Below, piece after piece: positions 7,739-15,288 of a DNA stretch of 34,380 bases. Each line of letters opens with the position of its first letter. Position 1 is the first letter of the stretch. Source of the stretch: a virus; the IMG/VR virus record IMGVR_UViG_3300025117_001653, positions 1-34,380 of that record; one strand, 5' to 3'. The translations under genes were made by a program, and so were the position numbers. The notes beneath the pieces are model-generated. The model had not been told where the DNA came from, ran no database searches, and saw only the letters and a list, made by a program, of their open reading frames with translations.

Positions 7739-9685
7739 TCAACAGACCCGTCCTCTGATGCGGCGACCGCCCGGACCCACGCCCCCAGGAGGAGCGGGCG
7801 GCGGATCGACCCGATCGCCCGGCGGGATCACCATGATCTCGCGGGCCTTCCATTCGCTCTCGGCCCAGCGATGGGCCTTCAACTGCCAGTGGGCGACACG
7901 CGCCAGGACGGCGCAGTCCAGCGGCTCGTTGCGCTCGAAAATCTTGTGCCAGTACGGCTTCTTGCGGCTGTTCAGCCGGACCTCTTCGGCGACCAGGCCT
8001 TCCAGATGGCCGGGCTCGCCCATCCACGGCGGCAGGTGGATGAACCGCTCGCCGTCGGCGTCGTCGCGCGTCCTGCGCAGATCCTCGTAAAGCTCGGCCT
8101 TGGCGGACGCCGTGTGCACCAGCATCAGCTGGCGTCCGGTGGCCACCACCTTGCCGTCGCGCTTGACGTCGACGATCTTGGGTCGCCGGGCCGGGGCGTT
8201 TTCGTTCCAGCCCTGAACGCCCTTCGACGCCAGGTTCCGCTTGCTGTCCAGGCCCTCCAGGACGTCGAACACCAGCGACGGATGGTCGCCGCTGTCGTGG
8301 ATCGCCATCTCGACCCTCAGGCCCCCGCCGTGGGCGTGACGCCAGATCCGGTCCAGCGCCTCGGTCTTCAGGTCCTCGGCTATGGCCTGGGCGCTGCGCA
8401 GCGTCCCGTCCTTGTTGCGCCTCGGAATCTGCAGCCGGGCCACGGGCCAGCGCCGCATCTTCCGCGTCCAGCCCCAGACCCAGACCTCGACCCAGGTCTT
8501 CTGATAGTCGACGCCCGCCGTCAGCAGCAGACAGTCGGCCTCCAGTTCGCCTTCGCCCGGGCCGTCCTCCAGCCTCAGCCTCAGTTCGTCGGCCGCGATC
8601 GCGTCCTCGGTCACCTTCCAGGGCAGGCCCAGGATGGTGTTCCAGAACACCCGCAACCGGCTTTCCTTGCCGCTGCGGGTCGCCGCCTCGAACATCTCGA
8701 CCAGCTGGGCCCAGGTCCGCTGCCCGAACCGGGCGTAAAGTGTCGACAGGTGGAAGCCCGCCGTATCCTTGCGCACCGGATCGGCGACCGTGGCCACCCA
8801 CTCGCCGGCGCCCCAGATCGCCTTCCATTCCGCCTCGGTCGAGGCCTCGCCGCAGTCGGGATCGACGCAACGCAGCCGCACCGTGCCCGCCTGGGCTTCG
8901 GTCGTGCCGCGACCTTCCCACTCCATATTGTCCCACAGCCATTGCTGGCTGACGCCGCACCTGGGGCAGGGGCACATGAAGACCCGCTGATCGCTTTCCA
9001 GCCAGGCTCGCCAGATCGCCCCTTCCTCGATCGTCGGGGACGACGGGATGAACATCTTGCCCAGAAAGCCGTATTCGGCGATCCGGTTTTCCAGCAGGTC
9101 CAGCGGGTCGCCTTCGTCCTGAAGGTCGCCTTCCCACCGGTCGATCTCGTCGCCCATGACGAAGGGCACCGAAACCGACGCGAAACTGGACGCGCTGCCC
9201 GATCCGGCGAAGACGATGTCCGCGCCGGGGCTCGAGAAGTGGAGGCCCGTATCGGCCGACCGACCCGGAAACATCGCCTTCAGCGACGCCGTGGTCTGGA
9301 TCATCGGCCGGAACTTGGTCTTGACCATCCGCTTGGCCAAGGTCTCCGACGGCAGGATGACCAGCGACGACTGGCCGTGCTCCGCCCCCTGGCCCAGCCG
9401 GATCAGACCCAGTTCGGAAAAGCCCAGCTGGGTGCCCTTGGGGCAGATGATGCGCTTGATCGGACTGTCGTCCGACGTCGCCATCAGGATCTCTCGCGCC
9501 CAGGGCGTCGCTTCCGAGCGCCACCGGCTGGACTTGCCTTCCTTCGTATAGACCCGCTTCTGGTCCCCGTATTCGACGGGGTTAAGCTTCGTCTTCGGGG
9601 CGATCTCCGCGGCGATCGTCCGCCAGATGTCGGCCTCGCCCAGACGCCCCGAGGTCGTCGACAGCAGCTCGGGCATGTCGAGCAA
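7739..9685 (-). CDS. Terminase large subunit (lambda GpA family)
   Basis: A 648-residue packaging ATPase-nuclease. Visible: Walker A-like CPKGTQLGFSE (81-91), Walker B FVMGDEID (175-182, D179/E180), a Cys cluster CPCPRCG (238-244) with later C273/C278, and the nuclease region beginning AGVDYQKTWVEV near residue 397. GpA-type enzymes cut cos-like sites and translocate DNA. The chosen start is a TTG at 9685 because GAGG lies 7 bases upstream; the ATG at 9676 has poor spacing. Either start makes the gene overlap the small-subunit gene by about 100 bp. Confidence 0.93.
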   Translation of the reverse strand: MLDMPELLSTTSGRLGEADIWRTIAAEIAPKTKLNPVEYGDQKRVYTKEGKSSRWRSEATPWAREILMATSDDSPIKRIICPKGTQLGFSELGLIRLGQGAEHGQSSLVILPSETLAKRMVKTKFRPMIQTTASLKAMFPGRSADTGLHFSSPGADIVFAGSGSASSFASVSVPFVMGDEIDRWEGDLQDEGDPLDLLENRIAEYGFLGKMFIPSSPTIEEGAIWRAWLESDQRVFMCPCPRCGVSQQWLWDNMEWEGRGTTEAQAGTVRLRCVDPDCGEASTEAEWKAIWGAGEWVATVADPVRKDTAGFHLSTLYARFGQRTWAQLVEMFEAATRSGKESRLRVFWNTILGLPWKVTEDAIAADELRLRLEDGPGEGELEADCLLLTAGVDYQKTWVEVWVWGWTRKMRRWPVARLQIPRRNKDGTLRSAQAIAEDLKTEALDRIWRHAHGGGLRVEMAIHDSGDHPSLVFDVLEGLDSKRNLASKGVQGWNENAPARRPKIVDVKRDGKVVATGRQLMLVHTASAKAELYEDLRRTRDDADGERFIHLPPWMGEPGHLEGLVAEEVRLNSRKKPYWHKIFERNEPLDCAVLARVAHWQLKAHRWAESEWKAREIMVIPPGDRVDPPPAPPGGVGPGGRRIRGRVC

Positions 9686-10331
9686 GGTCGGACCTCATCC
9701 TCTCCACCACCGCCTTCAGCGCCTGGTAGGCTGTATGTTCGTCGCACCCGCAGGCGGCGGCGACCCCTGTCGCCTCGTCCCCCGGCGCCCGGTCCAGCAT
9801 CTTGCCCACCTCGCCGGCGAAGACGGCGACGATGTCCAGGCCGGCGGCCCGGTCCATCAGCAGACCCTCTTCCTTCAGCCGCTTCAGGCGCCGCGTCGCC
9901 GCGTCGTCCTCGGCGGCGCTGGCGCGGGCCTCCGCCAGCCGTTCGGCCTTGGTCGCCCCGTCCTCGCCGCCGGGCGGCAGGTTGCGCGGCGTCGGGTCGT
10001 GGCGCGACGGCGACCCTTCGGGGATCGGCTTGAACGGCGGGTTCGGCGGGCGGGCCCGGCCCGAGGATCCGCCCTGCGGGGGCAGGCCCCGCACCTTGCC
10101 GTCCGCCCCGACCTTGGGGGTGCAATACAGGCTGCGCCACAGGTCCGCCTCGGCCGGATTGACCAGGGCGCAATCGCGGCCGTGCTGATCCTTGCCGGGA
10201 TATTTCGGCAGGCCGCTCTTGAACAACCGCGACATCGCCGGCGGCGAAATCGGCGGGTCCTGCAACCGGCCATAGGCCGAGGCGCTGATCCGCTCGCCGT
10301 CGTCCGCCAGTCCGGCGGTCTTCAGGGCCAT
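9582..10331 (-). CDS. Probable terminase small subunit (Nu1-type)
   Basis: A 249-residue protein directly upstream of the large terminase gene. Its N-terminal region ISASAYGRLQDPPISPPAMS, followed by RLFKSGLPK, reads like a winged-helix DNA-binding domain as in Nu1-type subunits, followed by a Pro/Gly-rich linker (about 85-125) and a helical C-terminal part (EARASAAEDDAATRRLKRLK) that in this family drives oligomerisation. It should recognise the packaging start site and recruit the large subunit. The last 34 codons overlap the large-subunit gene in another frame. No strong ribosome binding site is seen, suggesting coupling to the upstream small gene 4 bp away. Confidence 0.75.
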   Translation of the reverse strand: MALKTAGLADDGERISASAYGRLQDPPISPPAMSRLFKSGLPKYPGKDQHGRDCALVNPAEADLWRSLYCTPKVGADGKVRGLPPQGGSSGRARPPNPPFKPIPEGSPSRHDPTPRNLPPGGEDGATKAERLAEARASAAEDDAATRRLKRLKEEGLLMDRAAGLDIVAVFAGEVGKMLDRAPGDEATGVAAACGCDEHTAYQALKAVVERMRSDLARHARAAVDDLGASGRGRHLADDRRGDRPEDEA

Positions 10332-10334
10332 GGG

Positions 10335-10559
10335 CTAGAACCGGGGGCGGACGTCGCCCAGGGCCAGATTGTAGCGGTCGCCGCGCCATTCGACGCTGAT
10401 CCCGTCGCGCACATAGTCGCAACTGTCCGGTCGCGCCCCGATCTCATCCGCCGTCACGCCGTTGGCGGCGCAGGCGAAGTCGCAGATCTCGACGCGGGGC
10501 AGGTTACGCAGGACGGCCGCCCGGCCGCGACGCAGCAGGTCGAACACATCCGCCTCCAC
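10335..10559 (-). CDS. Small protein upstream of terminase, unknown function
   Basis: A coding frame with strong third-position GC bias ends 4 bp before the small-terminase start. From a GTG at 10559 it gives 74 residues (VEADVFDLLRRGRAAVLRNL), with two cysteines (C48, C52 of the longer version) and the end RGDRYNLALGDVRPRF. The frame stays open to a TTG at 10628, giving 97 residues, but that start would lie inside the putative late regulatory region. The start is therefore uncertain. It is the first gene of the late operon; a role in packaging is possible but not shown. Confidence 0.6.
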   Translation of the reverse strand: MEADVFDLLRRGRAAVLRNLPRVEICDFACAANGVTADEIGARPDSCDYVRDGISVEWRGDRYNLALGDVRPRF

Positions 10560-10581
10560 CCGCCCGCCGGCGGCCGATGAT

Positions 10582-10609
10582 GACGCGCCGTCGTTAGGTC
10601 GGGCGCGTC
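10582..10609. repeat. Inverted repeat in the packaging/late-control region
   Basis: GACGCGCC at 10582-10589 is repeated inverted as GGCGCGTC at 10602-10609 around a 12-base centre. It lies just upstream of the terminase genes, the place of cos in lambda-type phages, and could be part of a packaging or regulatory site. Confidence 0.4.
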
Positions 10610-10634
10610 GAAATGTCAGTAAAAACAACGGCCG

Positions 10635-10667
10635 AAACGAAAACGGGCCCGCATGTGCAGGCCCGTT
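10635..10667 (-). terminator. Terminator at end of leftward early operon / start of late operon
   Basis: AACGGGCC (10642-10649) pairs with GGCCCGTT (10660-10667); inner GCA/TGC extends the stem past one mismatch. On the minus strand the stem runs into TTTTCGTTTCGG. It follows the last early gene by about 60 bp and precedes the terminase genes, so it should separate early from late transcription unless antiterminated. Confidence 0.65.
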
Positions 10668-10701
10668 CGCGGCTGTCGCCTAGGTTAGCTCCAAAAGGCC
10701 C

Positions 10702-10730
10702 CCTACTAGGCGAAATGTCAACCTACTAGG
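10702..10730 (-). promoter_or_regulatory. Candidate late promoter/activator region with paired 9-bp repeats
   Basis: Two copies of CCTACTAGG (10702-10710 and 10722-10730) are spaced by exactly 20 bp. Between them, on the minus strand, is TTGACATTTCG with a consensus -35 hexamer at 10721-10716; the TGACATTTCG part recurs at 10618-10609. No convincing -10 is visible, which would fit a promoter needing a phage activator. The first repeat contains the stop codon of the gene upstream. Promoter activity is inferred. Confidence 0.4.
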
Positions 10731-10965
10731 AATGGGCTTTTTCCAACCCGCCCCACAGGGCCTCGATCCGCCGCTTGCAGTCTGTCAGACTTCCAGCTTC
10801 CGGGCCATGGGCCTGGGCCGTGCTGACGCTGTACCAGGTCCGACGGCCGTTCAGATCCTGGAACACCACCGTGCCCAGACGCACCGCATCCTTGCCGGCG
10901 CCGGTCTCATAGGCCCAGTCGCCGGTGTCCATCCGGCGCCAGCGGGGCTTGCCGGAGGCGATCAT
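10726..10965 (-). CDS. Small protein, last gene of the leftward early operon
   Basis: A 79-residue protein (MIASGKPRWRRMDTGDWAYE) with AAGGAG correctly spaced before an ATG that overlaps the helicase stop by four bases. It looks like a compact beta-rich domain (VRLGTVVFQDLNGRRTWYSV) followed by a C-terminal helix. No family recognised. Its coupling to the SNF2-like helicase suggests an accessory role, but this is only context. Confidence 0.75.
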   Translation of the reverse strand: MIASGKPRWRRMDTGDWAYETGAGKDAVRLGTVVFQDLNGRRTWYSVSTAQAHGPEAGSLTDCKRRIEALWGGLEKAHS

Positions 10966-12620
10966 GCGGTCTCCTTTTTCAGATAGCGGTCGACCAGCCC
11001 CTTCAGGCGGCTGTCGTCGGTCTGGGCCGCTTGGACGCCCAGGCTGGGGTCGACGATGTTGCGGGCCTGGCTGGCCTTGACCCCCAGGGTCTCCATGATC
11101 GGCGGGTCAGACCCGTCGGTCGCGACCAGATAGATCGCCGTCACCGCCTCCGGGTAACAACGCTGCCCCTCCCGATCCAGGCGGCCGATGCACTGGTGAT
11201 GGACGCCCGGCGACCAGTCCAGTTCTCCGAACACCACGGTCGAGGCGCGGGCCTGCAGCCCGTCCACCCCGGCGCCCGATCTCAGGCTCATGATCAGGAT
11301 GTCGGTCGCGCCGGTCAGGAAGGCCTCGAGGGCGGCGGCCTTGGCCTTGGGCGTCTCCGATCCGGTGAACATGGCCGGCTTCAGGTCCGCCAGCCGCTCC
11401 AGCCAGATCGAATAGACCTCGCGGTGCCAGCCGAACAGGACCACCGGCTCGCCGGCCTCGACCATCACCCGGACCGCGTCCGCCACGGACCGGGCCTTGG
11501 CCACGCCGGTCGCCTGGCGCACCCTCATGTCCAGCTCCCGCACCGCCTCGCCCCGCTCGACGAAGGCGCCGGTCGTCGCCGTCAGGGCCAGGGCCGCCGC
11601 TGTCTCCTCGATTTCGGCCAGGGTGTGGGCGTTATGGCCGACCTCGCGGATCAGGATGTTCGGGCGCCCTTCCGCGCTCTTGGTCTTGCGGGTGAAGGCG
11701 TTGCAGTCCCGCAGATAGGTCCCGAGCGCCCGCGGATCATTGACCTTGGACTTGCCGTTGCCCAGGGCCGTGCACCATTCGCGCAGGAAGTCGTTGCGCT
11801 CGCCCAGCACCTCGGGCCGCAGGAAGCGCATCACTTCCCAGATCTCGTCGCCGTAGTTGTAGATGGGGGTGGCGGTCAGACCCAGCTTGAACCGGGCCAC
11901 GGCGGCCAGCCGCAGGGCCGCCTTGCCCTTGTCGGCCTGGTCTCCGCGCCGCAGCTCCTGCATCTCGTCGAAGGCCAACAGGCCGATGGGGGCGGCCTCC
12001 AGCACCTCGGCCCATCCCGACAGCTGGCTATAGGCCAGGATCCTCACGTCGGCGTCGGGCAGGGGATAGGGCTTTGTTCCCTTCAGCACCGCGATCTTCA
12101 GGGTGGTGAACTCGCCCAGCTTCTTCGCCCACTGATCCCTCAGGTGCGGCAGACACACGATCACCGCCGGCAGGGCCTCGGGCAGCAGACAGGCCGCGCC
12201 GGTCGTATAGGTCTTGCCCTCGCCGACCTCGTCTCCGACCAACAGCCCGTCCACCCGCTCCAGCTGGGCCACGGCCCGGCCCTGGTGCTCGCGCACCGTC
12301 TGCCCCGGCCTCAGGCCGACGAACAGGGGCGGGCTATAGGGATCGGTCCGGATCCGCTCGATCTCGGCGGCGGCCGTGGTGTTGCGCTCGACCTGCCGTT
12401 CCAGGTGTCGCCGGTCCTCGGCCGACATGGCCATCGGGTAGCGGCTTTCGAACCAGGCCAGGTCCGCGCACCGCACAGGGGTGTCCCCGAACCGGTACGG
12501 CCCGCCCGCCCCCTTCGGAATCTGCGGGAACAGGGCCTTCAGCTTGATCTTCACATGCGGGTCCAGACCGCCCAGGATCCAGCCGTCCTCGATCCGGCTC
12601 AGCGCGCCATAGGTCCTCAC
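10962..12620 (-). CDS. SNF2/DEAD-type helicase
   Basis: A 552-residue superfamily 2 ATPase. Motif I is VGDEVGEGKTYT (128-139), motif II is the DEMQ box at 218-221, motif III is TATP at 249-252, and the C-terminal RecA lobe carries SLRSGAGVDGLQ (motif V) and GRLDREGQ (motif VI arginine finger). About 100 N-terminal residues precede the core. SNF2-like enzymes in phage early operons act as DNA translocases or helicases in replication or recombination. The start is GTG overlapping the nuclease stop as GTGA, so it is coupled to the nuclease gene; the two may act together. Confidence 0.87.
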   Translation of the reverse strand: MRTYGALSRIEDGWILGGLDPHVKIKLKALFPQIPKGAGGPYRFGDTPVRCADLAWFESRYPMAMSAEDRRHLERQVERNTTAAAEIERIRTDPYSPPLFVGLRPGQTVREHQGRAVAQLERVDGLLVGDEVGEGKTYTTGAACLLPEALPAVIVCLPHLRDQWAKKLGEFTTLKIAVLKGTKPYPLPDADVRILAYSQLSGWAEVLEAAPIGLLAFDEMQELRRGDQADKGKAALRLAAVARFKLGLTATPIYNYGDEIWEVMRFLRPEVLGERNDFLREWCTALGNGKSKVNDPRALGTYLRDCNAFTRKTKSAEGRPNILIREVGHNAHTLAEIEETAAALALTATTGAFVERGEAVRELDMRVRQATGVAKARSVADAVRVMVEAGEPVVLFGWHREVYSIWLERLADLKPAMFTGSETPKAKAAALEAFLTGATDILIMSLRSGAGVDGLQARASTVVFGELDWSPGVHHQCIGRLDREGQRCYPEAVTAIYLVATDGSDPPIMETLGVKASQARNIVDPSLGVQAAQTDDSRLKGLVDRYLKKETA

Positions 12621-12985
12621 AGGTGCGCCCTCCCCAGGCTGACGCCGTACACCGGCTTGCCCGACAGGCTCCCCGGCAGACGCAGGGCCCGGTTCGTGGC
12701 CACGATCACGGCCGAGACCTCCGGTCGTTCGGCATAGCGCTTGATCTGGGCCAGGATCTCGGCCGGGCGGGCGCGGTTCATCTTGACCTCGATCGCCACG
12801 CCCTCGACGTAGAAGTCGGCGATGCTGGTCCCCAGGCCCAGCCGCCGCTCCCGCTCGATCTTCCGCTCGGGAAACTGTTCGACCAGCCAGTCGTGCATCT
12901 GGGCCTGACAGGCCTTTTCGTCGTCCAGGTCGAACCGGCCGCGCGACAGGCTGCGCACCAGCTCCAGGTGAAGCGCCCTCAGCAT
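12617..12985 (-). CDS. Putative PD-(D/E)XK-fold nuclease
   Basis: A 122-residue protein with a short helical N-terminus and a core ADFYVEGVAIEVKMNRARPA. D57, E66 and K68 match the D-x(n)-ExK active-site signature, followed by a helix with Q80 (AQIKRYAE) and a strand SAVIVATNRA, the usual order in this fold. It may be a Holliday-junction or flap-type nuclease, or an inactive relative. Its end is coupled to the SNF2 helicase (GTGA) and its start overlaps the upstream gene by 7 bases. Confidence 0.7.
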   Translation of the reverse strand: MLRALHLELVRSLSRGRFDLDDEKACQAQMHDWLVEQFPERKIERERRLGLGTSIADFYVEGVAIEVKMNRARPAEILAQIKRYAERPEVSAVIVATNRALRLPGSLSGKPVYGVSLGRAHL

Positions 12986-13878
12986 CCGTCGGCCTCCTTC
13001 GCCATTTCGAATTTCGCGCTGTCGACCATGATCGTCGCCGCCGCCTTCGCCGTCCGCCGCGGCTGGGGCAGGTTCAGCGCCTCCAGCTCCCAGGGCCGTC
13101 CGAAACCCGTCTGCTGTTCGATCAGCAGGTCGGCGACGTCTTCCGGCGACATCAGGTGCCAGGAGCCGTGCGACACCCGGCCCAGCATGTGTTTGCGGGC
13201 CTCGGCGACCACGCGGGCGGCCTCGGGCTTGCCGGCGGTCCAGAAGGCGAAGGCCGCCTCCAGCTCCAGCGGCGATTTGGCCCTCAGGTCGTACAGGGCC
13301 GCCTGGGGATCGCGGGCCGTGGTCAGATAGGTCCGCCAGCCGCCGGTCCGCACCGCCACCACCACCACGGCCCAGCCCTTGGGCGCCGGGTCCAGCAGGC
13401 CGGATCGCCGCGCGGCCAGGATCACGACCGAGGCGTGGACCCGCTTGGCCCAGACGTCGGTCTTGCCGAACCGCTCGCCGATGGTCTTGAACGAAAACCC
13501 GCCGATCCGCTCGCCGACGGCGCGCAGGGCCAGCACCTTCAGGAAGACCGGCGACACCCCGTCCAGCAGCTCCAGCGCCGGCAGGAAGTCGTCGATCTGC
13601 GCCTGGCTCGGGATGAACCGGGCCACGGCCGGCGTGTCCTCGGCGTCCCAGCCTACCTTGTCGGCGAACTCGTGGATGTATTCCGGCATGGTCGAACCGC
13701 CGCCCGACGGCCGGGCCGACGACAGGGCGCCCAGGGTCAGCATGGCGTCGTACAGCCGCTTTCTCAGCGGCTCGACATAGGCCGCGTACTGGGTCGCCTC
13801 CAGCGGGGTCAGACGCCCCTCCTGACGCGGCCCGTCGTATCCGGGCTTGAACATCTCGATCTTGCGGACGGCGCTCAT
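12979..13878 (-). CDS. Helix-turn-helix-containing phage protein, unknown function
   Basis: The 299-residue product starts at MSAVRKIEMFKPGYDGPRQE; the ATG overlaps the previous stop as ATGA and has GGAG upstream. A central segment, FSFKTIGERFGKTDVWAKRV (about 128-147), resembles a sigma-like helix-turn-helix. The rest is mostly helical, with a WAVVVVAVRTGGWRTYL strand-rich patch (about 169-185). It lies between replication genes and the nuclease/helicase pair. A DNA-binding regulatory or recombination role is possible; no family is firmly recognised. Confidence 0.75.
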   Translation of the reverse strand: MSAVRKIEMFKPGYDGPRQEGRLTPLEATQYAAYVEPLRKRLYDAMLTLGALSSARPSGGGSTMPEYIHEFADKVGWDAEDTPAVARFIPSQAQIDDFLPALELLDGVSPVFLKVLALRAVGERIGGFSFKTIGERFGKTDVWAKRVHASVVILAARRSGLLDPAPKGWAVVVVAVRTGGWRTYLTTARDPQAALYDLRAKSPLELEAAFAFWTAGKPEAARVVAEARKHMLGRVSHGSWHLMSPEDVADLLIEQQTGFGRPWELEALNLPQPRRTAKAAATIMVDSAKFEMAKEADGC

Positions 13879-14165
13879 AGGCCGGTCTCCTGCGGGGATT
13901 GGGGTCCGGTTGAAAAGGGGGTTTTCGACGGGTCTTGGACGGGTCCGGTCAGAGCCTTCAGCGCCAGGGCGCGCTGGGCCGAGGCCAGGCGCCGGGCCTG
14001 TTCCTCGCCCAGGCCGTGGGCCGACAGGGCCGACAGCCAGGCGGCGCGGACGGCGCGCCACTCCAGGCTCGCCGACGGCGCGGCGGCCTCGCTCGGCACG
14101 ACCAGGGCCGACAGGATCACGAAATCCCGCGTCGTCATGGGCGGATGCGGGGGCGGCGGCGTCAT
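13875..14165 (-). CDS. Small helical protein after the replication gene, unknown
   Basis: A 96-residue protein beginning MTPPPPHPPMTTRDFVILSA. GGAGG lies upstream of the ATG, which overlaps the replication protein stop as ATGA; its own stop overlaps the next start the same way. An internal MTTRDF start is possible. Position after an O-like gene is where lambda carries P (helicase loader), but size and sequence give no support for that role. Confidence 0.7.
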   Translation of the reverse strand: MTPPPPHPPMTTRDFVILSALVVPSEAAAPSASLEWRAVRAAWLSALSAHGLGEEQARRLASAQRALALKALTGPVQDPSKTPFSTGPQSPQETGL

Positions 14166-15286
14166 GCGCGCCTCCGGGGCTGGATCGGATCCTGGATGGC
14201 CACCCCCGCCAGGGCCTTGACCGGCCGCAGCTTGGCGGCCGCCATCGGGTTCAGCGGGAAGATCGTCGGCAGGGCGTCCGGGCCGGTCGCCTCGCGATAC
14301 TCGGCCGGGTCCAGGTAGGACCGGGCGAAGCCGTCGCCCATCTCGGCCGCGACGGCGGCGCGCAGGGCGGCCGGGCCCGACCAGACGATGCTGGTGACCG
14401 AGGCCGTGGCGGCAAACTCGCGCCAGACCTCCTCGGCCAGGAACCGCTGCAGGCCGGGCGGGCCGTTGCTCCCCCAGGGCTTGGCCTCGGCATAGGCGCG
14501 GATGGCGGCGGGCAGGGCGCGCCGGTCGGCCTCGTCCAGCTTCAGCCAGGCCGACCGGGCCAGCATCGGCGATCCTCGTCCCCGGATCACCGTCGACCCG
14601 TACAGGTCCCGCACCTCGGCCCAGCCGATCCCGTCCTCTTCGCCTTCCCCTCCCTCCGGCCGCGCCTCGCGCGGAGAGAGGGAAGCGTCAGCTTCCCTAT
14701 GTCCTGTCCTGTCTTGTCCTTTCAGAGCGTTTTCCGGCGGAATTCCGCCGGACGTCCCCTCTGTGTCCGCCGGACGTCCGGCGGACAGACCGTCTTTGTC
14801 CGGCGGACATCCGCCGGACGGCTCTTGCTGTCCGGAGGCGCGCTTCTGGCGCTTGCGCTCCCGCTCAGCCTCGCGCTGCTGCACGGCCTCCATTCGGGTG
14901 GCCCAGGCTTCGCAGGCGACCTCGGCCAGGGTCGGGTGATACCAGCGGCCGTCGGTCCACAGGATCCAGCAGGCCAGGACCTCGGCCTTGACCTCGAGCC
15001 AGGCGCTGATGTCGCGACGCCCGAACCCGGCCAGGTCCGACAGATACAGGTCGTCGTCGGGCAGGCTGGCGGCCGGAACCTCCTGATAGGCGGCGCACCA
15101 CAGATCGATGTTCAACGCCTTGGCCCGATCGCTGGCGCGAATCCACCAGGCCGACCGGGTCAGGCGTTTGTGCTTCAGGGGGAACCAGTCATAGGCCGAC
15201 AGGTCGCAGTCCGCCGGCGGCGGCGACCAGCCTTCGGGCGGGGTCAGACCCAGGACAGGTTGAAGGGAGCGGGGGGCGTCGCTCAT
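14162..15286 (-). CDS. Replication initiation protein, DUF1376-like, with iterons in its gene
   Basis: A 374-residue protein. Residues about 28-135 (DLSAYDWFPLKHKRLTRSAW, then DLWCAAYQEVPAASLPDDDL) match the DUF1376/YdaU-type winged-helix region seen in phage replication proteins. Residues about 150-216 are a charged, low-complexity linker; the rest is a compact C-terminal domain. The linker DNA holds three regularly spaced palindromes (14733-14819), like lambda O, whose own gene contains the origin. The start MSDAPRSLQP lies 2 bp after the dnaB stop. The initiator role is inferred from domain, neighbour (DnaB) and palindromes. Confidence 0.78.
   Translation of the reverse strand: MSDAPRSLQPVLGLTPPEGWSPPPADCDLSAYDWFPLKHKRLTRSAWWIRASDRAKALNIDLWCAAYQEVPAASLPDDDLYLSDLAGFGRRDISAWLEVKAEVLACWILWTDGRWYHPTLAEVACEAWATRMEAVQQREAERERKRQKRASGQQEPSGGCPPDKDGLSAGRPADTEGTSGGIPPENALKGQDRTGHREADASLSPREARPEGGEGEEDGIGWAEVRDLYGSTVIRGRGSPMLARSAWLKLDEADRRALPAAIRAYAEAKPWGSNGPPGLQRFLAEEVWREFAATASVTSIVWSGPAALRAAVAAEMGDGFARSYLDPAEYREATGPDALPTIFPLNPMAAAKLRPVKALAGVAIQDPIQPRRRA
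14691..14735. other. Locally AT-richer stretch beside the palindromes (possible unwinding region)
   Basis: In a window of roughly 70% GC, this stretch falls to about half GC and contains tandem pentamers GTCCT-GTCCT-GTCTT-GTCCT followed by TTTCAGAGCGTTTTCC. It directly adjoins the palindrome array, the arrangement of an origin with a DNA unwinding element. It is coding sequence of the replication protein. Confidence 0.4.
14733..14819. repeat. Three evenly spaced palindromes, candidate replication origin
   Basis: Six copies of TCCGGCGGA or its complement TCCGCCGGA form three inverted pairs: 14733-14752 (perfect, 20 bp), 14765-14786 (perfect, 22 bp) and 14798-14819 (one mismatch). Their centres lie at 14742.5, 14775.5 and 14808.5, exactly 33 bp apart, about three helical turns. 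They fall in the linker codons of the replication gene. A looser TCCGGAGG follows at 14831. This fits initiator-binding iterons. Confidence 0.7.
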
Positions 15287-15288
15287 GG

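Noticed and set aside
7871-10033. Plus-strand open frame of 720 codons
   Set aside because: Antisense to the terminase genes, whose motifs are clear.
14733-14819. REP-like or selfish palindrome, or CRISPR-like array
   Set aside because: Only one cluster is seen, spacing is an exact 33 bp, it is in frame in a linker, and there are no unique spacers, so origin iterons explain it better.
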